From positions 1-27,433 of the forward strand of contig JAEXTK010000233.1 of NCBI GenBank assembly GCA_023406985.1: a stretch of 27,433 nt of DNA, read 5' to 3'. The stretch is from Spirochaetota bacterium. Its GTDB lineage: Bacteria; Spirochaetota; Spirochaetia; Treponematales; Breznakiellaceae. The notes under the pieces were generated by a model. The model was given only the letters and a program-made list of their open reading frames with translations, ran no database searches and was not told where the DNA came from. Every line of letters starts with the position of its first letter. Within the stretch, counting starts at the first letter, position 1. A program made the position numbers and the translations under genes. Positions 20,727 through 27,433 of this stretch are shown here, piece after piece.

Positions 20727-23700
20727 TGGGCAGTGGGCTTGATCTTGGAACGATTTACGCAAGCATCGAAATCCGTCATGCAGGTATTCGCGCGGCCGTT
20801 GATGAAGTAAAAAACCAACTTCGGGATTTGTCCAGAACCACCGATGCAGAGTTAAAAAAGGTCAATGACGCTCTCACCCTCCAGAAATCCGTCGATCAAA
20901 TTGGGTCGAAGCTTTCAAAGTTCGTTACGCTCCCGCTCCTCGCTGCGGGCGGGGCGGGCCTCAAGTTCGCCGCGTCCCTTGAAACGCAACAGCTCGCCTT
21001 CGGCACTCTCCTCGGGAGCATGGAAAAGGGCAAGGCTCTTTATCAGGAGCTTGTCGAGCTTGCCGCGAAAACCCCGCTCCAGCTCCCCGACGTAACGAAG
21101 GCCGCCCAATCTCTCATCGCGTATGGCGCGAGCGCAAAGGATGTCGGAAGCATCATAACCATGCTCGGCGATCTTGCTATGGGCGATGCGGGAAAATTGA
21201 ACGGGATATTGCTCCAATACGGGCAAGCAATGGCCGCAGGCGTGGTCCATCAGCAAGACCTGAACGCGATGATAAACAACGGCGTCCCAATTGTCGAAGC
21301 CATTGCGGACCAGATGGGGATCGCTCAAAGCTCCGTCCGCAAGATGGTCGAAGAAAGCCAAGTGAGTTTCCGGACTCTTGATGCGGCCATGCGTAGCCTT
21401 GTCGCCGAGGGCGGGAAATTCCACGGTATGATGAGGACCATTGGAGAAGAATCCGCCAGTGGGAAGTTATCCACCGCCATTGATAACCTCAGAATCGCCG
21501 CAGCGAGCATGATGCAAGACCTCGTGCCCGTTCTGAAAGAGGTTGCGGAGAATGTATCCGTCATTTCGGGGAAATTCTCCGAGTTAAGCGACGGGTCGCG
21601 GCGGGCGCTTCTATCGGTGATCGGCATAGTCGCGGCAATCGGCCCCATTACGTCAGTGACGAGCGCTCTTATGAAAATGGGCACCGCTATCAAGGTGGTG
21701 ACCTCTACCCCGCTCGGCCTTGGACTAACGGCAGGCGTCGCCGCGATCGCCGCATTGGCCGTAGTCGTCCAGAAGGTGAAGAACGCTGACCGCGATCTAC
21801 TTTCAACGGACGAGAAGCTGGCGAACGAAACGCGGAAGCGCGCCGATGAAGCCGCACGGCTCACGAAGACGTATACCGACCTCGCGGGCAAAACGCAGAA
21901 AACGAAAGAAGAGCAGGCGCAGCTCGCGGAGACCGCGAAGACCCTCAAGGAGCTTTTCCCCGAACTCACCGCCGTGTACGACGAGAACACGGGGGCGATC
22001 ACTCTCAATACTGACGAACTCAAGCGCAACGCCGAGGCGCAGGAGAAGGCGGCTATCGCGGCGATACAGAAACAGATCGCCGACACCTCCCGCCTCATGT
22101 ACGCCAAGAAAGAAGCAATCGACCAGGCCGACGCAAGGTCTAGCGAAAGCGAGCAAAGGCGACTTCAGGCGATCAATGACTACGTTGAGGCTGCGCGGAA
22201 GGCTGGCCTCGCCGGAATCGACAAGGACAGCGCCGTAGCATCGATTGAAGAGCAGGGGAAGTCATACAAGAACCTTTCCGCTGGCGTTATTCGCATCATC
22301 GAAACGTACAAGGCCGCGAACGAAGAGCTTTACAAGAATTCGAAGAACGCCAAGAATCTACGCGACGAGTACGACGAACTCACGAAGGCGTTCAACAAGC
22401 TGTATGACGCTCGATATAAGGTCGAAACGGGGGGGACGCCAGAAGCTCCGAGCACGCCGACTGCGGCCGGTACTGTCGAAGACAAGTCCCAAGGCGCCCG
22501 CCTCAAGGCCCTAGACCTCTTCTATCGTGCGCGCGTGGATGCGGCTGCGAAGGGAAGCGCCGAGGAAGAGGCGATCCTCCACGAGTACAACGACAAGCGG
22601 CAAGACCTCCTTTGGTCATTCGTCGAAGAGGATGTCAAAAACGGGAAGACCGCCTCGCAATCCTTGGAATCGGCTTTCAAGGATGTCGGCATGTCGTACA
22701 AGACCCTCGGCCAAGAGATAGCCGTAGGGCTCAATGGCACGAAGTACGCATATAGCGACTTCACGCTTTCCGTCATGGCGAATATCCAGCGCCTTGCAAA
22801 TATGAAGGGCGTTACCATCGAAACGCTTATCGGCGATCCTGCCCGTACGGCGCAGGTAACCGAGGCCATGGGCCGCGCCCTTGTGGCGGTGAAGCAGAGG
22901 ATGGACGCGCTCATGGCGGCTGGGGGCGATCAGGGCGAACTACAAAAGGCCCTTGAGCCCTTGCAGGCTCTCTACGCCTCGCTTTCCGAGAACCTGAAAT
23001 CGCCGTTTACCTTGATGCTGGAGAACTACGAGACCCTGAAGCGCGACCTTGAGGATGCAAGGCGGCTACTCGGCGAGCTGAACGACGAAATGACGAAGGC
23101 GATCTTCGCGGGCGACGCGGACAGCGAGAACAAATATCGCGTCCTCATCGAGCGGCAACGGGAGCGCATCAAGCAGCTTGAGGTGGAACTGAAAGGGTAC
23201 GCGGACGACGCAAGATCGAACCGCGATCGCGCCCGTGGATCGGGAGACCTCCGCGCGATTGTTTCGGCGAGCAAAATCTATATCTCCGAGCTGGAACGGG
23301 AGCAGGCCCTCCTAGCCCAAGGGTCGGTAGCGTGGCAAGAGAAGACGAACGAGATAAAGAAGGCGAAGAGCGAGCTTTCCGCTGATATCGCCTCACAGCT
23401 CGACAAGGCTACCGAGTGGGTCAGTATCACGAATAACATCGCCTCGGCGATGAAAGACGGAATTCAAAACGGCTTTGATCTAGCCAACGTCTCATCCATG
23501 GCGGACGACCTTGGCGCGGTGGTAGGCGCAGCGATACCGGGGGTCGGTGCTGAGGTCGGTAAGGCGGTCGGCGGGCTTGTGGGCGCGATCGGTGGCCTCT
23601 TTTCGACACTCTTCTCGAAAGAGTCAAATTTCGACGTAGACGAATTCCTTGACTCCATGATCGACCACAAGGAGCTTGCCAGGGCTGCGGTCGATAAGGT

Positions 23701-24955
23701 GGTATCAGCGTTTAACGAGGGATTACCCGACGCGGTAAAGGACGCCTCCTCCTCGCTGGTTGATTCGATAACGCAGGGATTCGTAGACGGAGATTGGGAC
23801 AATTTCGGCGACACGCTCAATGAACAGCTCCGGGCAATCGTAGTCCAGAAAGTGCTCGCGGCGGGTCTTTTCGCTGACGAGGTTCAGACTCTTCTTGAAG
23901 AGGCTTTCGCGGGATCGACTAAGAGCGGGCGCCAACAGATAAAGGAGAAGACCGCCCTACGCGACGAGCTTCAAGGCAATCGTGACGATCTCAAGAATGA
24001 ATACGATCAATACGTAGCACTTAAGGCTAAACTCGCCGACCTTGAAGATGATCTGGATGATATGTCCGGCGCTGAGAAGTTCTTCACCAATCATAACGAA
24101 GCTCTCGAAGCCGATATCGATGCGGTAGAAGCAAGACTGAGAGAGCTTGAGGGCGACTACGAAGCATATCTCGCGTTCGGCGATCAGATCGCCGCCCTGA
24201 ACGCCGAGATAGCCGCGATAGACCCGCTCGCCGAGGCTGATTTCACGGTGGATACTCTTTCCATCGAGAAGATAAAGGAACTCGTCGATACCTACGGATC
24301 GGAGATAACCGGTCTGCTTGAAGAAATGGGGCTGTGGACTGCCGAGGCGGTGGGGGCTGCTAAGGAATTGGGCGATGACGCCGTTGCGAGCCTCATGGAC
24401 GGCCTCATGGAAGCGGCTTGGAACGCTGACTATTCCTCATTCGAGAAGGCCCTCGGCGAACGCCTCAAGGCTGCCGTTATCTCTGCTACCCTTGAGAGTG
24501 TCGGCATACAAACGCAGGTCCAGGCGCTTGTCGATCAGATGATCCAGCTATCCGAAGGCGGATACACCGCGAGCGAGCTTGCGTCAATCAGGGCGGCGGG
24601 GCAGTCTCTCTATTCCAGTACGCAGGCCATTCTCTCCTCGATCTCCGGCGTGGTCGATGCGGCGTTCGGTCTTGCAAACTCGACGGTTACGGTGCAGTCC
24701 GAAGGCAACGTCATCACCATGATGTCGGGGGGAGACCGCGACTACCTTGCGGAAGCCTTCCGGCAGGCCATCGCCGAACTACAGCCGATAATCACGCTCA
24801 CGTCGGCAAGCATCGCGCAGATACAATGCACCGATTTAATCGTCCAGAGTTTGACCTACGTAAATAACGGCGATTTTCATATCGGGACCATCAACGCTAC
24901 TGACTTTGAATCGTTCCTGAAAAGCACGATTGCCAAGATGATCGCCGAGGCTTGA
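20726..24955 (+). CDS. Phage tail tape-measure protein
   Basis: Protein of 1,409 residues. In siphophages this protein fills the tail tube lumen, fixes tail length and helps DNA entry. Residues about 75-245 match the tape-measure N-terminal domain (FAASLETQQLAFGTLLGSM, AAQSLIAYGASAKDVG, LNAMINNGVPIVEAIA). Hydrophobic stretches lie near 310-345 and near 925-960 (VVGAAIPGVGAEVGKAVGGL), and the remainder is mostly coiled coil. The reading frame is complete and ends in a globular C-terminus. By the rule of thumb of about 0.15 nm per residue it would specify a tail around 200 nm. No other tail or head gene accompanies it here. Confidence 0.92.
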   Translation: MGSGLDLGTIYASIEIRHAGIRAAVDEVKNQLRDLSRTTDAELKKVNDALTLQKSVDQIGSKLSKFVTLPLLAAGGAGLKFAASLETQQLAFGTLLGSMEKGKALYQELVELAAKTPLQLPDVTKAAQSLIAYGASAKDVGSIITMLGDLAMGDAGKLNGILLQYGQAMAAGVVHQQDLNAMINNGVPIVEAIADQMGIAQSSVRKMVEESQVSFRTLDAAMRSLVAEGGKFHGMMRTIGEESASGKLSTAIDNLRIAAASMMQDLVPVLKEVAENVSVISGKFSELSDGSRRALLSVIGIVAAIGPITSVTSALMKMGTAIKVVTSTPLGLGLTAGVAAIAALAVVVQKVKNADRDLLSTDEKLANETRKRADEAARLTKTYTDLAGKTQKTKEEQAQLAETAKTLKELFPELTAVYDENTGAITLNTDELKRNAEAQEKAAIAAIQKQIADTSRLMYAKKEAIDQADARSSESEQRRLQAINDYVEAARKAGLAGIDKDSAVASIEEQGKSYKNLSAGVIRIIETYKAANEELYKNSKNAKNLRDEYDELTKAFNKLYDARYKVETGGTPEAPSTPTAAGTVEDKSQGARLKALDLFYRARVDAAAKGSAEEEAILHEYNDKRQDLLWSFVEEDVKNGKTASQSLESAFKDVGMSYKTLGQEIAVGLNGTKYAYSDFTLSVMANIQRLANMKGVTIETLIGDPARTAQVTEAMGRALVAVKQRMDALMAAGGDQGELQKALEPLQALYASLSENLKSPFTLMLENYETLKRDLEDARRLLGELNDEMTKAIFAGDADSENKYRVLIERQRERIKQLEVELKGYADDARSNRDRARGSGDLRAIVSASKIYISELEREQALLAQGSVAWQEKTNEIKKAKSELSADIASQLDKATEWVSITNNIASAMKDGIQNGFDLANVSSMADDLGAVVGAAIPGVGAEVGKAVGGLVGAIGGLFSTLFSKESNFDVDEFLDSMIDHKELARAAVDKVVSAFNEGLPDAVKDASSSLVDSITQGFVDGDWDNFGDTLNEQLRAIVVQKVLAAGLFADEVQTLLEEAFAGSTKSGRQQIKEKTALRDELQGNRDDLKNEYDQYVALKAKLADLEDDLDDMSGAEKFFTNHNEALEADIDAVEARLRELEGDYEAYLAFGDQIAALNAEIAAIDPLAEADFTVDTLSIEKIKELVDTYGSEITGLLEEMGLWTAEAVGAAKELGDDAVASLMDGLMEAAWNADYSSFEKALGERLKAAVISATLESVGIQTQVQALVDQMIQLSEGGYTASELASIRAAGQSLYSSTQAILSSISGVVDAAFGLANSTVTVQSEGNVITMMSGGDRDYLAEAFRQAIAELQPIITLTSASIAQIQCTDLIVQSLTYVNNGDFHIGTINATDFESFLKSTIAKMIAEA

Positions 24956-25002
24956 GGGGATGTGTAGTCCTCTCCGAGGTTAGACTAGGTTGTGGTGGAA
25001 TC

Positions 25003-25119
25003 ATGAAATATCCGGCAGTGGTAAAGAGAACACGGCCGGGTATGAGAAAAATGCGTGCGAAAGTGATGCCCTGGAGGCTCCGGAATGAGTTCCGCGTCCA
25101 TCGAAAGAAAAGTCCATGA
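25003..25119 (+). CDS. Possible 38-residue basic peptide
   Basis: ATG 25003 is preceded by GGTGGAATC and the frame runs to TGA 25117-25119, overlapping the next gene by 35 bases. The product is very basic (KRTRPGMRKMR, RVHRKKS). It could be a genuine phage microprotein or a chance frame carrying the ribosome site of the next gene. Confidence 0.3.
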   Translation: MKYPAVVKRTRPGMRKMRAKVMPWRLRNEFRVHRKKSP

Positions 25120-25363
25120 TTTTGTTTGTTACGGTTTGGAACTACGCGTATACCAGTTTTACGATCGGGAGTTAACCCGCTACTTCGAAACGCACGACGA
25201 CCTAGCCCCTACCGCTGACGATTTGGCAGCGATTGAGGCCCGTCGCGAAGAGTGGGAGGCTAAGATCGTCGCCAAATATCGGAAGACGCTCGAAAAACGC
25301 GAGGCGGAACGGCGGGAGCGCGTGCGGTTATGGCGGTTGCGCCAGCCGGGACATGCCGCTTGA
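25085..25363 (+). CDS. Small charged helical protein
   Basis: Protein of 92 residues with a long charged helix in its C-terminal half (AAIEARREEWEAKIVAKYRK and RVRLWRLRQ). TGGAGG lies eight bases before ATG 25085. It is the last gene of the tape-measure operon. No domain is recognised. Confidence 0.65.
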   Translation: MSSASIERKVHDFVCYGLELRVYQFYDRELTRYFETHDDLAPTADDLAAIEARREEWEAKIVAKYRKTLEKREAERRERVRLWRLRQPGHAA

Positions 25364-25476
25364 ACGATGACGATCGGGGGCCGCATGGAAACAGTGCTTT
25401 TCTGGCATTTTGCCAAACATAATGATTGAGGAAGTGCTTAAATGGCACACAAATCTATATATTATATCGAATTAAC

Positions 25477-25503
25477 TTGACAACCAAGTATCGGCTATAG
25501 TAT
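25477..25503 (+). promoter_or_regulatory. Promoter-like sequence before the 52-residue ORF and structured RNA
   Basis: TTGACA (25477-25482) with TAGTAT (25498-25503) after a 15-bp spacer; overlapping TATAGT would be at 13 bp. Spacing is short, but the -35 is perfect and the 25364-25476 gap is AT-rich and otherwise empty. It is followed by a 6-bp hairpin TGACGG/CCGTCA (25525-25547). Confidence 0.5.
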
Positions 25504-25564
25504 CCTTCCATCAATCAACGAGAGTGACGGAACAACCTGGACCGTCAGTATTTTGGAGGTGGAT

Positions 25565-25723
25565 ATGGACACTGAGACTCGAATCGAAGTGATTGCACAG
25601 AAACTTGAAGCGGTCGGGCACTTATTTGTGGCTCAAGACGAGTTTGGCGGAATGTCTTTCGTTCTTGAGGGATTCGCCAAGGAGCTTCACGAGGTAGCGG
25701 CCGAGGTTCGGGGGAAGGCGTAG
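25565..25723 (+). CDS. Small acidic 52-residue protein
   Basis: ATG 25565 follows TTGGAGGTGGAT, a strong ribosome site. The frame MDTETRIEVIAQKLEAVG… to ELHEVAAEVRGKA is amphipathic helical with an aromatic turn (FVAQDEFGGMSFV). It lies immediately upstream of the structured RNA region and shares its only visible promoter, so a common transcript is likely. Whether the protein binds the RNA is unknown. Confidence 0.7.
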   Translation: MDTETRIEVIAQKLEAVGHLFVAQDEFGGMSFVLEGFAKELHEVAAEVRGKA

Positions 25724-26430
25724 CGATTTCCGTCCGCCCAATGGACGGTATTCTTTTCGTCGTCCTTAAGGCGTGCTGCGAGCGGCCGAGCACGGGATAC
25801 CGCTGACATCCCGTGTTCAACTGCGACAACCTTGTCGGAGTCGTCCGGGATCGCCTTGAGGCCGTCATGGGCCTACCTGGCGGACGTTCGCCGGTTTCGG
25901 ACATCGGCGACCTTATGAACGTTCACAAGGTCGGCTATCGGTTCAGCCTTACTTTTCAAAGTAAGCTCGCATGGACCGCCTCAAGGGTTATCGGGGCACC
26001 AACAACCCAAGTTGTAGGTATCATGCACCGTCCACCTGGCGGACGTTCGCCAGGTCCATCCGGCCAAGTGAATCGATGCCCGTGCTCTGAGTACGCTCAT
26101 CCTCGCTAGGTCTATCCTATTGAGTTTTTCATCCTCTTCTAGCCGCAATCACCAAGGGTGTCTATCTGGAGGACGGCCTAAGTTGAACTTAGCCTTTCAA
26201 TGACCGAAGTACGGTTTCGCCCATCCTCTTCAAGGCGAATAGAAACTTTTGCTGGTGTCCATCACGCGGACATCAGCTTTTCCGTCGGTTTGGCCGACGG
26301 TATTCGGTACCATGAGTTTTTCATCATCTTCCAGGCCGCTCCTCATATCCGGCGAATCAAAACTGGATTCTCACTCTTTTTGCTCATTCGGGAAGCATTG
26401 AAAAAATTATTATCAGTCTGTAAAAAGAGT
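25724..26430 (+). ncRNA. Candidate large structured non-coding RNA
   Basis: About 700 nt without a credible protein but dense in stems. Hairpins: 25730-25748 (6 bp), 25788-25818 (11 bp), 25824-25837 (5 bp), 25877-25894 (6 bp), 25908-25933 (7+3 bp), 25948-25965 (7 bp), 25998-26019 (5+3 bp), 26034-26055 (8 bp), 26088-26099 (4 bp, UACG loop), 26175-26194, 26216-26239 (6 bp), 26251-26277 (10 bp), 26282-26300 (7 bp), 26354-26370 (5 bp). CCTTGAGGC (25854-25862) pairs with GCCTCAAGG (25978-25986), closing a four-way junction with three hairpins. ACTCTTTTT (26373-26381) pairs with AAAAAGAGT (26422-26430). The non-Watson-Crick pairs in three of these stems are G·U on the plus strand (A·C on the other). 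Size, element context and tRNA-linked integration recall GOLLD and ROOL RNAs; family membership is unproven, and both ends are approximate. Confidence 0.6.
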
Positions 26431-26541
26431 TAGCTACCGATACCAAAGGATTCACTATCCCCTATCGCCTCCATTTCCTTGCTAGATAGAGAAATCGGGT
26501 ATAGGCTTTTACGATTACTCATTTTTCAATGGAGGCAAATC
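26431..26541 (+). other. Gap before the lipoprotein gene
   Basis: No gene seen. TTGCTA (26479-26484) with TAGGCT (26502-26507) at 17 bp is a weak promoter candidate. GGAGG at about 26531 serves the lipoprotein start. Confidence 0.3.
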
Positions 26542-27105
26542 ATGAACAAACGTTATTCCGTTCTTGCTTTATGTGCGCTTCTACTCTCGTGTGCAACCAC
26601 ACCGGACAAGAAAATTGAGTTGAAGCTGTTCCAGGGGGCTGGGGAGATACAATCCGAAGAGCAAAGCCAAATAGCCCAAATAGCTCTCGGAGAAATAGTC
26701 TATTATGACTTCGGTGAGTATCAAGACCTTCAAGGGCTGTACCCAAATCAGTTCGGGTATGAGTGTTTCAATCTCGCTGTTAAGAATAACACCGAGAAGG
26801 TCTTAAGCGTCATATGGGAGAAATCATCCGTTATATATAGTGGAAGCACTTATGCACCATTTCTTCCTGGACAGAAATTCATAGATCACGGAAAGCCCGC
26901 TTCGCCCTCAATTATTCCATCGGGGGCTGAGATTAGATTTCAAATCTACTCCGCTGGACAAGTCGAGTATTTCGAGCGATTGAAGGAATGGAAGACAAAT
27001 AGAATCTACGATCCGAATGTAATCATAGTCCTATGCCTAAAATCCGGAGATACCGAGGACATTTACACAGTGAAAATAACGAAGGGCCAGGAGATTATCC
27101 GCTAG
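26542..27105 (+). CDS. Predicted lipoprotein, element cargo
   Basis: Protein of 187 residues. The N-terminus NKRYSVLALCALLLSC is a lipoprotein signal peptide with lipobox LLSC and lipidated Cys17. The mature part (VYYDFGEYQDLQGLYPNQ, SVIWEKSSVIYSGS, PSIIPSGAEIRFQIY) looks beta-rich, with a pattern like small extracytoplasmic Ig-like or FxLYD-type domains, though no family can be fixed. GGAGG is six bases before ATG 26542, and an upstream TTG at 26479 is rejected. Base composition is more AT-rich than the host genes. As the last gene before attR, away from the replication block, it looks like conversion cargo, perhaps affecting surface properties or phage exclusion. Confidence 0.75.
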   Translation: MNKRYSVLALCALLLSCATTPDKKIELKLFQGAGEIQSEEQSQIAQIALGEIVYYDFGEYQDLQGLYPNQFGYECFNLAVKNNTEKVLSVIWEKSSVIYSGSTYAPFLPGQKFIDHGKPASPSIIPSGAEIRFQIYSAGQVEYFERLKEWKTNRIYDPNVIIVLCLKSGDTEDIYTVKITKGQEIIR

Positions 27106-27296
27106 GTTTGTAGCCCCCAAGTCCACGCACTGATATGGGCACCAGGGTCGAATGGCGCGGGGGCAGGATTATGAGCGAGAGGTATGAGAAGAAAGTCGTT
27201 CATTTCGAGCAATTTCGAATAAAAAAGTTGAAAGCAGCTTAAACCAATTGTATAATATTTAATGAATTAGCCCGATCTTTCATATGACGCCGTGTC
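27106..27296. other. AT-rich gap between the lipoprotein gene and attR
   Basis: No solid gene. A 23-codon frame (27171-27242, ATG after GCAGGATT, product rich in Lys) is open but unsupported. The last 70 bp are strongly AT-rich, which suits integrase or host-factor binding near attR. Confidence 0.4.
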
Positions 27297-27348
27297 CTTA
27301 AAATCCCCTGGTCGCAAGACCGTACGGGTTCAAGTCCCGTTCCCGGCA
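27297..27348 (+). repeat. attR: 52-bp copy of the tRNA-Leu 3' end
   Basis: Exact repeat of 14418-14469, beginning at CTTAAAATCCCC and ending at CCCGGCA. The preceding bases (GCCGTGTC) do not form a tRNA 5' half, so this copy is not a functional gene. It marks the right end of the element. Confidence 0.95.
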
Positions 27349-27389
27349 GAAATATAGTTGCTACGGAGAAATCCGGAACGGGACTTGAA
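27329..27389. repeat. Inverted copy of the tRNA T-arm beyond attR
   Basis: TTCAAGTCCCGTTCCCGG (27329-27346) is complementary to CCGGAACGGGACTTGAA (27373-27389) apart from one unpaired C. In the empty site this would place a T-arm antisense copy 26 nt after tRNA-Leu. The remaining flank to 27433 is GC-rich with no gene visible. Confidence 0.6.
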
Positions 27390-27433
27390 GGGCGCCTGCG
27401 CCGCGCGCCAGCGCGGTAAGCGCGCCTGAGGCG

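Larger units (their letters stand above)
14418..27348. mobile_element. Integrative element with tape-measure gene but no head genes
   Basis: Bounded by 52-bp identical repeats in and beyond tRNA-Leu, with a tyrosine integrase at the left edge and a gene cargo distinct from the host. Contents in order: integrase, HTH/excisionase-like protein, replication-type protein, small proteins, prohead-protease-like protein, tape-measure protein, a candidate large RNA and a lipoprotein. All recognisable genes read left to right and none is visibly broken. Terminase, portal, capsid, tail tube, baseplate and lysis genes are not seen. It could be a deleted prophage or a phage satellite. Confidence 0.9.

Noticed and set aside
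25443..25458. TGGCACACAAATC as another sigma-54 promoter
   Set aside because: There is no GC at the -12 position, so only the -24 half matches.
25545..25904. 119-codon minus-strand frame over the small ORF and RNA start
   Set aside because: Covers a better-supported plus-strand ORF and stem-loops; the product is Arg/Pro/Ser-rich without a domain.
25813..26109. 98-codon plus-strand frame within the structured region
   Set aside because: No ribosome site, low-information composition, and it runs across several perfect hairpins and the repeated 18-mer. RNA structure explains the sequence better.
25724..26430. Group I or group II intron, RNase P RNA or tmRNA
   Set aside because: I looked for group II domain V, group I core P/Q/R/S strings, the RNase P conserved core and the tmRNA tRNA-like ends and saw none.
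26200..26433. 77-codon plus-strand frame in the RNA region
   Set aside because: No ribosome site, and it is crossed by the 10-bp and 7-bp stems at 26251-26300; judged non-coding.
27297..27348. Second tRNA-Leu gene
   Set aside because: Only the 3' half is present; the upstream bases do not make a D-arm or acceptor 5' strand.

Overview
The window is GC-rich chromosomal DNA from a bacterium with strong nitrogen-scavenging capacity. Three ammonium transporter–P-II pairs, a type III glutamine synthetase and a NifA-type sigma-54 activator sit side by side. This layout recalls free-living or gut-associated anaerobic spirochaetes. That placement is an inference from gene content, and no phylogenetic marker here settles it.

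Layout of the host part (1-14,386). A carbon-starvation/peptide-type transporter (cstA, minus strand) is divergent from a GAF–AAA+–HTH sigma-54 activator. Then come amt1-glnK1, amt2-glnK2, amt3-glnK3 and glnN. Each of these four transcription units has a recognisable sigma-54 promoter (TGGCAY-N5-TWGCW). A repeated 12-bp box close to TACA-N4-TGTA occurs inside the activator's own sigma-70-type promoter and upstream of the three amt units. The simplest reading is one local circuit: the activator limits its own transcription and switches on ammonium uptake and assimilation, while the P-II proteins gate the transporters. After glnN come a small helical protein, an aldo/keto reductase, a single-cluster ferredoxin and a TatD-family hydrolase (minus strand). 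Several of these genes have a -10 box only 6-9 nt before the start codon, so their mRNAs are probably leaderless.

Integrated element (about 14,418-27,348). A complete tRNA-Leu(UAA) gene ends in a 52-bp sequence that is repeated exactly at 27,297-27,348, and a tyrosine integrase lies just inside the left copy. The roughly 12.9-kb element carries an excisionase-like HTH protein, a winged-helix replication-type protein with a zinc motif, a Cys-rich small protein, a coiled-coil protein, a protein resembling an HK97-type prohead protease, several small unknown proteins, and a complete 1,409-residue tail tape-measure protein. I find no terminase, portal, major capsid, tail tube, baseplate or lysis gene. 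It is therefore either a prophage with a large internal deletion or a satellite that modifies a helper phage.

Right part of the element (about 25,470-26,430). A promoter-like sequence, a 52-codon ORF and then about 700 nt without a convincing protein gene. This stretch is packed with stem-loops, including a 9-bp long-range helix that closes a multi-hairpin junction, internally repeated hairpin modules and three hairpins with ACGT-containing loops. G·U pairs in the stems favour the plus strand. It looks like a large ornate non-coding RNA of the type carried by phages (GOLLD and ROOL are the known comparisons). I cannot assign it to a known family by eye, and it is the best candidate for something undescribed here. 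A lipoprotein gene and attR follow.
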